Assembly: GCA_002425935.1 (NCBI GenBank)
Contig: DINE01000015.1
Coordinates: 1-6,854, forward strand
Direction: 5' to 3'
Source: Bacteroidales bacterium UBA5548
Lineage (GTDB): Bacteria; Bacteroidota; Bacteroidia; Bacteroidales; UBA932
DNA length: 6,854 bases
A program made the position numbers and the translations under genes. The notes below the pieces were generated by a model. It was not told where the DNA came from, did no database searches, and was given only the letters and a program-made list of their open reading frames with translations. Positions 1 through 5,832 of the stretch are shown here, in pieces (the first letter of the stretch is position 1; the number at the start of each line of letters is the position of its first letter).

Positions 1-12
1 TATTTACAGACA

Positions 13-489
13 CTATTCGTAGCTCTCAAGAATTCCTTTGATCTGGTGAGGCTCTACCCTTCCGTAAACCTTCTCTCCGATTAGAACTACAGGAGCAAGT
101 CCGCAGGCACCTACGCACCTTAGACAGTCAAGAGAAAATTTACCATCTTCGGTTACACCACCAACCTTGATCTTAAGCAGATCTTTAAGCTCATCTACCA
201 CCTTCTCGGCTCCGCGAACATAACATGCAGTACCTGTACATACAGATATTGGATATTTGCCCTTTGGAGTCATTGTGAAGAAAGAGTAAAAGGTAACAAC
301 ACCATAGACCTTGGCAACCGAAATCTTAAGGTTGGCAGCTATTTCGCGCTGAACCTCTTCGGGAAGATATCCAAACTCACCTTGTGTTTTGTGCAACACG
401 CTGATAAGCTCGCCGGGATTGTTGTTAAACTGCTTGCAGATATCTTTTATTGTTTGTTTGTGACAATCTTGTAATTTGAAAGTACTCAT
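13..489 (-). CDS. hydC: HydC, NuoE-like [2Fe-2S] subunit of bifurcating [FeFe] hydrogenase
   Basis: This 158-residue protein is a complete NuoE/24-kDa-type subunit, the usual length for the family. The N-terminal half (about 10-75) is the helical NuoE domain, with a typical FGYLPEE segment near residue 39 and a VYGVVTFYSFF segment near 61-71. The C-terminal half is a thioredoxin-like ferredoxin fold. Its four [2Fe-2S] ligands are visible as C84-x4-C89 and C125-x3-C129 (CTGTAC and CVGAC). In electron-bifurcating hydrogenases this subunit docks on HydB and carries a [2Fe-2S] cluster in the NADH arm; it is cytoplasmic. The ATG lies 6 nt after the hydA stop, so it is co-transcribed with hydA and is the last hydrogenase gene in the window. 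No Shine-Dalgarno is evident. By sequence alone it could serve another NuoEF-type complex such as a formate dehydrogenase, but adjacency to HydA and HydB settles the assignment. Placement after hydA is unusual compared with the hydC-B-A order I recall from Thermotoga. Confidence 0.95.
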   Translation of the reverse strand: MSTFKLQDCHKQTIKDICKQFNNNPGELISVLHKTQGEFGYLPEEVQREIAANLKISVAKVYGVVTFYSFFTMTPKGKYPISVCTGTACYVRGAEKVVDELKDLLKIKVGGVTEDGKFSLDCLRCVGACGLAPVVLIGEKVYGRVEPHQIKGILESYE

Positions 490-495
490 AACGGC

Positions 496-2259
496 CTATA
501 TTTTATGTTTGTCAAAGTAGTGAGTATGTAGAAGATGGTGCGATTTTTCACCTAGCGGTTTACCCAGGAAGTCCTCATAAAGTTTAATTATGTATGGATT
601 TTCGTGAGACTTGCGAATAGATTTTCCTGCATCCTCTTTATAAATAGCATCGTAACGAGCTTTAATCACACTAGAGTCACCATGGTGCAGAGGCTGACCT
701 GCTCCACCGATACATCCGCCCGGACAAGCCATAATCTCTATAGCGTGGAAGTTGTATCTTCCCTCTCTGATTCCGTTCAGAAGTTTTCTTGCATTACCCA
801 GCTGGTGAGCAATACCAATGTGGATTGGAGTCTCTCCGAAGTATATGGTTGCGGTACGTATACCTGCCAGACCACGCAACTCTTCGAAGTTGATTCTGTT
901 TAGCTTGTTTCCGGTAAATACTTCGTATGCAGTACGAACAGCAGCTTCAATTACACCACCTGTTACACCAAAGATAACACCCGCTCCGGTTGATTCACCC
1001 ATTGGGAGGTCAAACTCTTCGTCTTCGAGCTTATCAAAGTTAATGTTGGCAGATTTAATAAGTGAGGCAAGCTCTCTTGTAGAGATTGAGTAGTCAACAT
1101 CAGGATTTCCGTTAACTTTAAACTCATCCCTCTGACACTCATATTTCTTTGCAAGACAAGGCATGATTGAAACAACAACCAAATCTTCTCTCTTAACACC
1201 AAGAATGTCTGCATAGTATGTTTTGGCAATTGAACCAAACATCTGCTGCGGAGAGCGAGCAGTCGAAGGAACATCAAGCATATCAGGGAAGTAAACCTCA
1301 AAGAAGTTAACCCAGGCCGGACAGCAAGAGGTGAGAATAGGCAACTTTACATCCTTGTCACCGTTAACATATTTTGTGATCCTGTCAAGAAGCTCCGCTC
1401 CCTCTTCCATAATGGTAAGGTCTGCTGCAAAGTCAGTATCAAACACCTTGTCAAACCCAAGTGAACGAAGCGCTGCAACCATTTTACCAGTTACAAGAGT
1501 ACCCGGATTCATTCCGAACTCCTCACCAAGAGCTGCACGAACAGCAGGAGCTGTTTGTACGATAACTGTCTTTGTTGGATCTGCAAGTGCTCTGATAATC
1601 ATTGGAGTATCATCATATGGAGTAAGAGCGCCTGTTGGACAAACAGCAACGCACTGACCGCAGAAGGTACATGGAGAGTCAGTCAGATCCTGTTCGAAAG
1701 CAGGAGCAACAACTGACATAAAACCACGGTTAACTGCGCTTAGTGCACCAACAGTCTGAACATCGTTACAAACTGTTTCGCATCTGCGACACATAATACA
1801 TTTGTCCATATCACGGTTCAAAGCAGGAGAAGCATCCTTTCTGTAGGTAGATACCTCGGCATTTTCAACCATATGAACCTCTCTGATACCAAAACGCTGA
1901 GCAAGCTCTTGCAAGTCACACTTACCTGACGAAGAGCAAACAAGACATTTTGGCGGGTGGTCAGAAAGAATCAGTTCAAGAACTGTCTTTCTTGCATTAA
2001 GAACCCTGATGCTTTTGGTTTTAACAACCATTCCGTCTGTACACTCGGTAGAGCAAGACGGAGCAAGGTTTCTTCTTCCTTCAACTTCCACAACGCATAT
2101 ACGGCATCCTCCGGGACGATTTTCAATCTGCATGTGGTTCAAGTTCATGTAGCACAGCACCGGAATATCTATCCCTACTTGCTTCGCTGCCTGGTAGATG
2201 GTAGAACCTCTTTTAACCTCTACCTCAATATTATCTATTTTGACTTTAATATTTCCCAT
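496..2259 (-). CDS. hydA: HydA, catalytic H-cluster subunit of NADH/ferredoxin-linked [FeFe] hydrogenase
   Basis: This 587-residue protein is the H2-forming/oxidising subunit of the cytoplasmic complex. Domains in order: a plant-type [2Fe-2S] domain (1-80; C36, C52, C55, C69); a His-Cys3 [4Fe-4S] site (H101, C105, C108, C114); two [4Fe-4S] clusters (C154/157/160/164 and C197/200/203/207); the H-cluster domain (about 230-525); and the small-subunit-like tail (about 527-580). All three H-cluster signatures are intact: L1 TSCCPAW at 311-317, L2 MPCLAKKYE at 366-374, and L3 ACPGGCIGG at 511-519. C312 sits where the proton-relay cysteine is expected, and C313, C368, C512 and C516 are the predicted cluster ligands. 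The layout is M3-like. It lacks the additional C-terminal [2Fe-2S] domain I recall from the longer Thermotoga HydA. The ATG is 9 nt after the hydB stop with no Shine-Dalgarno. NuoG is excluded by the H-cluster domain. Maturases HydEFG must be encoded elsewhere. Confidence 0.97.
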   Translation of the reverse strand: MGNIKVKIDNIEVEVKRGSTIYQAAKQVGIDIPVLCYMNLNHMQIENRPGGCRICVVEVEGRRNLAPSCSTECTDGMVVKTKSIRVLNARKTVLELILSDHPPKCLVCSSSGKCDLQELAQRFGIREVHMVENAEVSTYRKDASPALNRDMDKCIMCRRCETVCNDVQTVGALSAVNRGFMSVVAPAFEQDLTDSPCTFCGQCVAVCPTGALTPYDDTPMIIRALADPTKTVIVQTAPAVRAALGEEFGMNPGTLVTGKMVAALRSLGFDKVFDTDFAADLTIMEEGAELLDRITKYVNGDKDVKLPILTSCCPAWVNFFEVYFPDMLDVPSTARSPQQMFGSIAKTYYADILGVKREDLVVVSIMPCLAKKYECQRDEFKVNGNPDVDYSISTRELASLIKSANINFDKLEDEEFDLPMGESTGAGVIFGVTGGVIEAAVRTAYEVFTGNKLNRINFEELRGLAGIRTATIYFGETPIHIGIAHQLGNARKLLNGIREGRYNFHAIEIMACPGGCIGGAGQPLHHGDSSVIKARYDAIYKEDAGKSIRKSHENPYIIKLYEDFLGKPLGEKSHHLLHTHYFDKHKI

Positions 2260-2268
2260 AGCGTCGGA

Positions 2269-4062
2269 TTATTGAACATAAATTGCTGAAAACTTACACT
2301 TATCGTAGCAAGCACCACATCTGATACACTTGTCAACATCAATAATGTGAGGCTGACGCTTTTCGCCGGTAATTGCAGCAACAGGACATGCTCTTGTACA
2401 AGCAGTACATCCGGTACATTTATCTGCGATAATAGTGTATAACTTAAGTGCTTTACAACTTCCTGCAGCACAGATTCTCTCTCTTACGTGAGCAAGATAT
2501 TCATCCTGGAAGTGCTCAAGTGTAGAGAGAACAGGGTTCGGAGAGGTCTGACCAAGTCCGCAAAGCGATGTATCTTTAATAACATTGCTAAGGTTCTTCA
2601 AATGTTCCAGATCATCTTCTGTACCCTTACCGTTGCATATCTTCTCAAGAAGCTCGTGCAATCTCTTATTACCTACACGGCATGGTGCACATTTTCCGCA
2701 AGACTCTTCAACTGTAAATTCAAGGTAGAATTTGGCGATTGAAACCATACAGTCGTCTTCGTCCATAACAATCATACCACCTGAACCCATCATAGAGCCG
2801 GCAGCCAGAAGGTTATCAAAATCGATAGGAGTATCCAGGTGTTTCTCTGTAAGACATCCGCCTGAAGGACCTCCGGTCTGAACAGCTTTGAACTTTTTAC
2901 CATCCTTTATACCACCACCAATCTCAAAAATTACCTCTCTGAGGGTGATACCCATAGGGACTTCGATAAGACCAACGTTGTTAATTTTACCTGCAAGTGC
3001 AAATACCTTTGTTCCTTTTGATTTCTCAGTTCCAATACTTGCAAACCACTCTGCACCTTTAAGGAAGATAACAGGAATATTTGCAAATGTCTCAACGTTG
3101 TTAACGTTTGTTGGTTTTCCAAGGTAACCTTTCTCAGCTGGGAATGGTGGCTTAACTGTAGGTTCTCCTCTGAGTCCCTCCATAGAGTGAATCAATGCAG
3201 TCTCTTCACCGCAAACGAATGCACCGGCACCATACTTAAGTTCGATATCGAACGAGAAATTTGTTCCAAGAATGTTTTCACCAAGAAGACCATACTCTTT
3301 TGCCTGAGCAATAGCTGTCTGAAGTCTCTTAATTGCAAGAGGGTACTCTGCTCTGATGTACACAAGACCATACTGTGCTCCAATGCAATAACCGTTAATA
3401 GCCATCGCCTCGATAATCGAGTGAGAGTCTCCCTCAAGAATCGAACGGTCCATAAATGCTCCCGGGTCACCCTCATCGGCATTACAAACCACATATTTCA
3501 CATCTGACTTGTTTGAAGCAGCAATCTCCCATTTGAGTCCTGTAGGAAATCCTCCACCACCGCGACCTCTAAGTCCCGATTTTTTAAGCAGATCGATTGC
3601 CTCGGAAGGGGTCATTTCGGTAAGAACCTTGCCAAGAGCAGCATAACCATCTCTGGCTATATATTCGTCAATATTTTCAGGATCTATAAAACCGCAGTTT
3701 CTCAAAGCAATTCTTATCTGCTTCTGATAGAAGCCCATATGCTTTGAATCCTCAATATGTTTCTGAGTTTCAGGATCTTCATAAAGAAGTCTGTGAACTC
3801 TGCGTCCCTTAAGAACATGTTCGCTGACAATTTCAGCGCAATCTTCAGGGGTTACCTGAGTGTAGAATGTATTATCCGGGATAATCTTTACGATAGGGCC
3901 CTTTTCGCAAAAACCGAAGCAACCGGTTGTAACAACCTGTGCATCATTTTCAAGACCCTGCTTTTTAATTTCCGAATTAAGATTTTCTACAACTTTCTCA
4001 CTTTGTGAGGCCCTGCAACCGGTACCTCCACAAACCAGCAAATGCATCTTGTATTGTGCCAT
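2269..4062 (-). CDS. hydB: HydB, NuoF-like flavin/NADH-binding subunit of bifurcating [FeFe] hydrogenase
   Basis: With the start chosen here the protein has 597 residues; numbering follows that start. Domains: an N-terminal thioredoxin-like [2Fe-2S] domain (C11, C16, C48, C52); the NuoF FMN/NADH core with RGRGGGGFPTG at 165-175, NADEGDPGAF at 194-203 and GAGAFVCGEET at 278-288; an SLBB-like segment (about 354-404); the NuoF-type [4Fe-4S] site (C455, C458, C461, C501); and a C-terminal two-[4Fe-4S] ferredoxin domain (C549/552/555/559 and C579/582/585/589). The fused ferredoxin domains separate it from respiratory NuoF. In bifurcating hydrogenases this subunit binds NAD(H) and FMN and is where electrons divide between NADH, ferredoxin and HydA. 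Start choice: ATG at 4062 gives MAQYKMHLLVC, lies 4 nt after the upstream stop and has a weak AGTAGG before it. An in-frame ATG at 4080 would add six residues and overlap the upstream gene by 14 nt. A formate dehydrogenase beta subunit can look similar, but the neighbours favour HydB. Confidence 0.95.
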   Translation of the reverse strand: MAQYKMHLLVCGGTGCRASQSEKVVENLNSEIKKQGLENDAQVVTTGCFGFCEKGPIVKIIPDNTFYTQVTPEDCAEIVSEHVLKGRRVHRLLYEDPETQKHIEDSKHMGFYQKQIRIALRNCGFIDPENIDEYIARDGYAALGKVLTEMTPSEAIDLLKKSGLRGRGGGGFPTGLKWEIAASNKSDVKYVVCNADEGDPGAFMDRSILEGDSHSIIEAMAINGYCIGAQYGLVYIRAEYPLAIKRLQTAIAQAKEYGLLGENILGTNFSFDIELKYGAGAFVCGEETALIHSMEGLRGEPTVKPPFPAEKGYLGKPTNVNNVETFANIPVIFLKGAEWFASIGTEKSKGTKVFALAGKINNVGLIEVPMGITLREVIFEIGGGIKDGKKFKAVQTGGPSGGCLTEKHLDTPIDFDNLLAAGSMMGSGGMIVMDEDDCMVSIAKFYLEFTVEESCGKCAPCRVGNKRLHELLEKICNGKGTEDDLEHLKNLSNVIKDTSLCGLGQTSPNPVLSTLEHFQDEYLAHVRERICAAGSCKALKLYTIIADKCTGCTACTRACPVAAITGEKRQPHIIDVDKCIRCGACYDKCKFSAIYVQ

Positions 4063-4066
4063 AATC

Positions 4067-4468
4067 CTACTTTTGCTCATTAATTGTTTGATAGTTCACA
4101 GGAATAATACCGTCAATAAGTTCACCGTTTTTGATGTACTTAACTACGATATCCTCAGCTACTGCCGAATCCACCTTACCGAAGACAACCGGATCTTTGC
4201 CGGGTACTTTTACCTCGATAGTAGGCTCTGCATAGCAGTAACCCATACACCCGCCCTGTGTTACCACAGCGGGAATCTTTTCCTTCTCCAACTTCTCAAT
4301 GAGAGTGTTCATCACCGTTCTGGCACCTGCAGCTATTCCGCAAGTAGCCATAGCAACACGGATCTGAACAAGAGACTCCGGCGAATTGCTATTCTCACGG
4401 ATTTGTAATCCGTGTTCCAGACTTTGCTTCATCTTTCGCAAATCGTCAAGGGATTTGATCTTATTCAT
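4067..4468 (-). CDS. Small thioredoxin-like [2Fe-2S] ferredoxin-domain protein, hydrogenase accessory
   Basis: This 133-residue soluble protein has a thioredoxin-like ferredoxin fold, the same type seen at the N terminus of HydB and in HydC. Visible ligands are C43 (in ATCGIAAGA, 41-49) and C74/C78 (in GGCMGYCYAEP, 72-82). The canonical motif has four cysteines (C-x4-C then C-x3-C). Here the position of the first is V38, so only three are present. Residues 1-30 are a charged, probably helical extension. It is the first gene after the predicted promoter and is separated by 4 nt from the chosen hydB start, so it very likely works with the hydrogenase as an accessory subunit or electron carrier. 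From memory it resembles the small extra subunit (HydD) reported with the Acetobacterium woodii enzyme, but I cannot confirm homology. No Shine-Dalgarno is seen before the ATG. Cluster binding with three Cys and a different fourth ligand, or no cluster at all, are both possible. Confidence 0.85.
   Translation of the reverse strand: MNKIKSLDDLRKMKQSLEHGLQIRENSNSPESLVQIRVAMATCGIAAGARTVMNTLIEKLEKEKIPAVVTQGGCMGYCYAEPTIEVKVPGKDPVVFGKVDSAVAEDIVVKYIKNGELIDGIIPVNYQTINEQK
4396..4414 (-). repeat. Perfect 8-bp inverted repeat, possible mRNA hairpin in the first gene of block 2
   Basis: CACGGATT and AATCCGTG are separated by 3 nt and form a perfect 8-bp stem. The element lies inside codons 19-24 of the ferredoxin-domain gene, roughly 90-105 nt from the predicted transcription start. 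The inverted repeat is seen directly. Any role in mRNA stability or translation is inference, and a stem of this size somewhere in the window is not very improbable by chance. Confidence 0.4.
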
Positions 4469-4508
4469 ACTAGTATTTTGAATTGGTTATAAATCCTGGT
4501 TTGGGCCG

Positions 4509-4539
4509 TAAAAATATTAATAAAAGGGCGAAAAACAAA
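4509..4539 (-). promoter_or_regulatory. Predicted Bacteroidota-type promoter for the hydrogenase operon
   Basis: Reading the minus strand, TTTG (4539-4536) is followed after exactly 19 nt by TATTTTTA (4516-4509). This matches the Bacteroides sigma-ABfr consensus TTTG-N19-21-TAnnTTTG except for the last base of the -7 box. It sits in the 112-nt AT-rich gap between the sirtuin gene and the ferredoxin-domain gene. It would give a 5' leader of about 35 nt before the ATG at 4468. No terminator hairpin is visible in the gap, so read-through from the upstream cassette may add to expression. AT-rich DNA yields near-matches easily, so this remains a prediction. Confidence 0.5.
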
Positions 4540-4580
4540 AAATTTTAATCAAAAAGTTAACAATTGAAACCACTATATTT

Positions 4581-5276
4581 TCAAGCCTCTGTATTAATCA
4601 GTTCTTCAGCTAATTGCGGCATTCCAATTGCAAATCGTTTTCTGATATATTTTACATTTTTCTCGCCTATATCAACGTATTCGGGGTCAATAACATATAT
4701 TTTCGCCCCTTTAGGGGCGTATCTTACAAGCCCTGCTGCAGGATAAACCACCAGCGATGTTCCGGCAACCACCACAATGTTGGCATGAGAAATCATCTCA
4801 ATTGCCCTCTCCATAAGTGGCACCTCTTCCCCAAAGAAGACAATGTGAGGCCTCAGCTGACCTCCCCTGGGACACAAATCCCCAACATTCAAATCCCCCT
4901 CCACGGTGCAAATATATGAACTATCTTTCATACTTCTGCACTTTGTAAGTTCGCCGTGCAGATGCAAAATTTTTGACGAACCGGCTCTCTCGTGAAGATT
5001 GTCTACATTTTGTGTAATTATTTCAACGTCAAAGTATTTCTCAAGTCCGGCAATAGCTAAATGGCCACTGTTTGGTTCGACCTCTTTGAGTTGTCTTCTT
5101 CTGGCATTGTAAAACTCCATAACCAGATCAGGATTCCTCTCAAGGGCCTCAGGTGTGCATACATCTTCGATGCGATAACGTGCCCACAGACCACCGGACG
5201 CACGGAATGTCTCCAGACCGCTGTCGGCACTTGCGCCTGCCCCGGTAAGGAATACAATTTTCTTTGGATTTTTCAT
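4581..5276 (-). CDS. cobB: NAD+-dependent protein deacylase, SIRT5-like (class III) sirtuin
   Basis: This 231-residue protein is a compact single-domain sirtuin. It removes acyl groups from lysines while consuming NAD+, releasing nicotinamide and O-acyl-ADP-ribose. Visible motifs: NAD-binding GAGASADSG (12-20) with TFR (23-25); TQNVDNLHERAG (88-99); HLHGE (105-109) with the predicted catalytic H107; LRPHIVFFGE (141-150); and GTSLVVYPAAGL near 172-183. Y56 and R59 in FYNARR match the Tyr-x-x-Arg pair of SIRT5-type enzymes that favours succinyl, malonyl or glutaryl groups, though deacetylation is also possible. The zinc site looks lost: only scattered cysteines C113, C123 and C135 occupy the region instead of two CxxC pairs. 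The gene starts 2 nt after the HATPase stop, so it belongs to the upstream cassette. No strong Shine-Dalgarno precedes its ATG. A functional link to the NADH-using hydrogenase is inferred from location only. Confidence 0.92.
   Translation of the reverse strand: MKNPKKIVFLTGAGASADSGLETFRASGGLWARYRIEDVCTPEALERNPDLVMEFYNARRRQLKEVEPNSGHLAIAGLEKYFDVEIITQNVDNLHERAGSSKILHLHGELTKCRSMKDSSYICTVEGDLNVGDLCPRGGQLRPHIVFFGEEVPLMERAIEMISHANIVVVAGTSLVVYPAAGLVRYAPKGAKIYVIDPEYVDIGEKNVKYIRKRFAIGMPQLAEELINTEA
4704..4719 (-). repeat. Short GC-rich inverted repeat inside the sirtuin gene
   Basis: CGCCCC and GGGGCG flank a 4-nt loop (TTTA on the plus strand), a perfect six-pair GC stem. It lies within the last third of the sirtuin coding region, where it encodes the APKGA stretch, and on the minus strand it is followed by A-rich rather than T-rich sequence. 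It therefore does not look like an intrinsic terminator. It may simply be a by-product of the codons. Confidence 0.25.
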
Positions 5277-5278
5277 TG

Positions 5279-5830
5279 TTAATCTGACTGAATTTTGAGG
5301 TCTTTGATATTCTCTGCTATCATCCCAGTGAGCATTCTGATTACAGCCGGATCATTTAACGGCAGCTCCTCCAAAACCTCTTTAACTTCTACTGTATCAA
5401 ATACATATTCAACATCATTGAAGATATATCTGAATAGAAAATCAATATCAGGATTTGCAGAGACCATCAACACTATTGTGTTTGCAATATCACCCAGTGG
5501 AGGGCGGTCAAGATGATCGTTCAAAAAAGTTGCATTTACTGTGGTTCCTGCACCAGGTTCAGAAGTGACCTCAAGGCTTCCGCCGCTCTGTTCGGCAGAT
5601 TGCCTGAAAAGAGGAATTCCCATCCCTACCCTTCTTGTGGTTCTGGATGTAAAGAATGGGTCATCAAGCCGGTTTACCTGCTCTTTGGTCATCCCTTTGC
5701 CATTGTCCGAGATTGATACAACAAGTCTGTTTTTTAATATATTTTCTTCGATTGTTACCCCAATTCTGGATGCACCGGCTGACAGAGAATTTTGAATAAT
5801 ATCAATAATATGCAGTGATATATCGTTCAT
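5279..5830 (-). CDS. Small GHKL/HATPase-domain protein without kinase dimerisation domain
   Basis: This 183-residue soluble protein has a GHKL ATP-binding domain at 1-102: N-box HIIDIIQNS (7-15, N14 as predicted Mg/ATP residue), G1 box DNGKGM (42-47), DPFFTSR (57-63), G2 RVGMGIPLF (67-75) and a terminal G-AGTTVNATF segment (93-102). There is no upstream DHp/HisKA region, sensor domain or membrane segment, so it is not a classical histidine kinase. It is more like a stand-alone ATPase or an anti-sigma-factor-type serine kinase. Residues 103-183 form a further soluble alpha/beta-looking region that I do not recognise. HATPase genes of this kind are recalled beside bifurcating [FeFe] hydrogenases in other anaerobes, with unknown function. 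The ATG is 2 nt after the PHP stop and is preceded by a strong Shine-Dalgarno that is part of the upstream gene. The partner and target are unknown. Confidence 0.85.
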   Translation of the reverse strand: MNDISLHIIDIIQNSLSAGASRIGVTIEENILKNRLVVSISDNGKGMTKEQVNRLDDPFFTSRTTRRVGMGIPLFRQSAEQSGGSLEVTSEPGAGTTVNATFLNDHLDRPPLGDIANTIVLMVSANPDIDFLFRYIFNDVEYVFDTVEVKEVLEELPLNDPAVIRMLTGMIAENIKDLKIQSD

Positions 5831-5832
5831 AA

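Noticed and set aside
963..1301. A minus-strand 112-codon open frame inside hydA in another frame
   Set aside because: Fully contained within the catalytic domain coding region; leucine/serine-rich shadow without family features and no sign of a frameshift in hydA.
1331..1657. A 108-codon plus-strand open frame opposite hydA
   Set aside because: It is antisense to the H-cluster and ferredoxin regions of hydA; its composition (Ser/Val/Ala rich) is what a shadow of a coding strand gives.
496..2259. Reading HydA as a NuoG subunit of complex I
   Set aside because: The N-terminal Fe-S layout is NuoG-like, but the C-terminal half has all three H-cluster signatures and no molybdopterin-type domain.
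1957..2289. A 110-codon plus-strand open frame opposite the hydA N terminus
   Set aside because: Shadow of the hydA Fe-S domains; no motif, no ribosome-binding site, and it runs into the hydB-hydA junction.
4049..4408. A 119-codon plus-strand open frame
   Set aside because: It lies opposite the ferredoxin-domain gene and the hydB start, has no recognisable domain, and the opposite strand has clear cysteine motifs and operon spacing.
4469..4580. An intrinsic terminator after the sirtuin gene
   Set aside because: The gap has T-runs on the minus strand but no GC-rich stem before them; the GCCC and GGCC pieces do not pair into a stable hairpin.
4704..4719. The GC-rich stem in the sirtuin gene as a terminator
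   Set aside because: It lies inside coding sequence and lacks a following T-run on the transcribed strand.
5279..5830. Calling the HATPase protein a sensor histidine kinase
   Set aside because: There is no DHp/HisKA helix pair, sensor or membrane segment, and no response regulator gene in the window.
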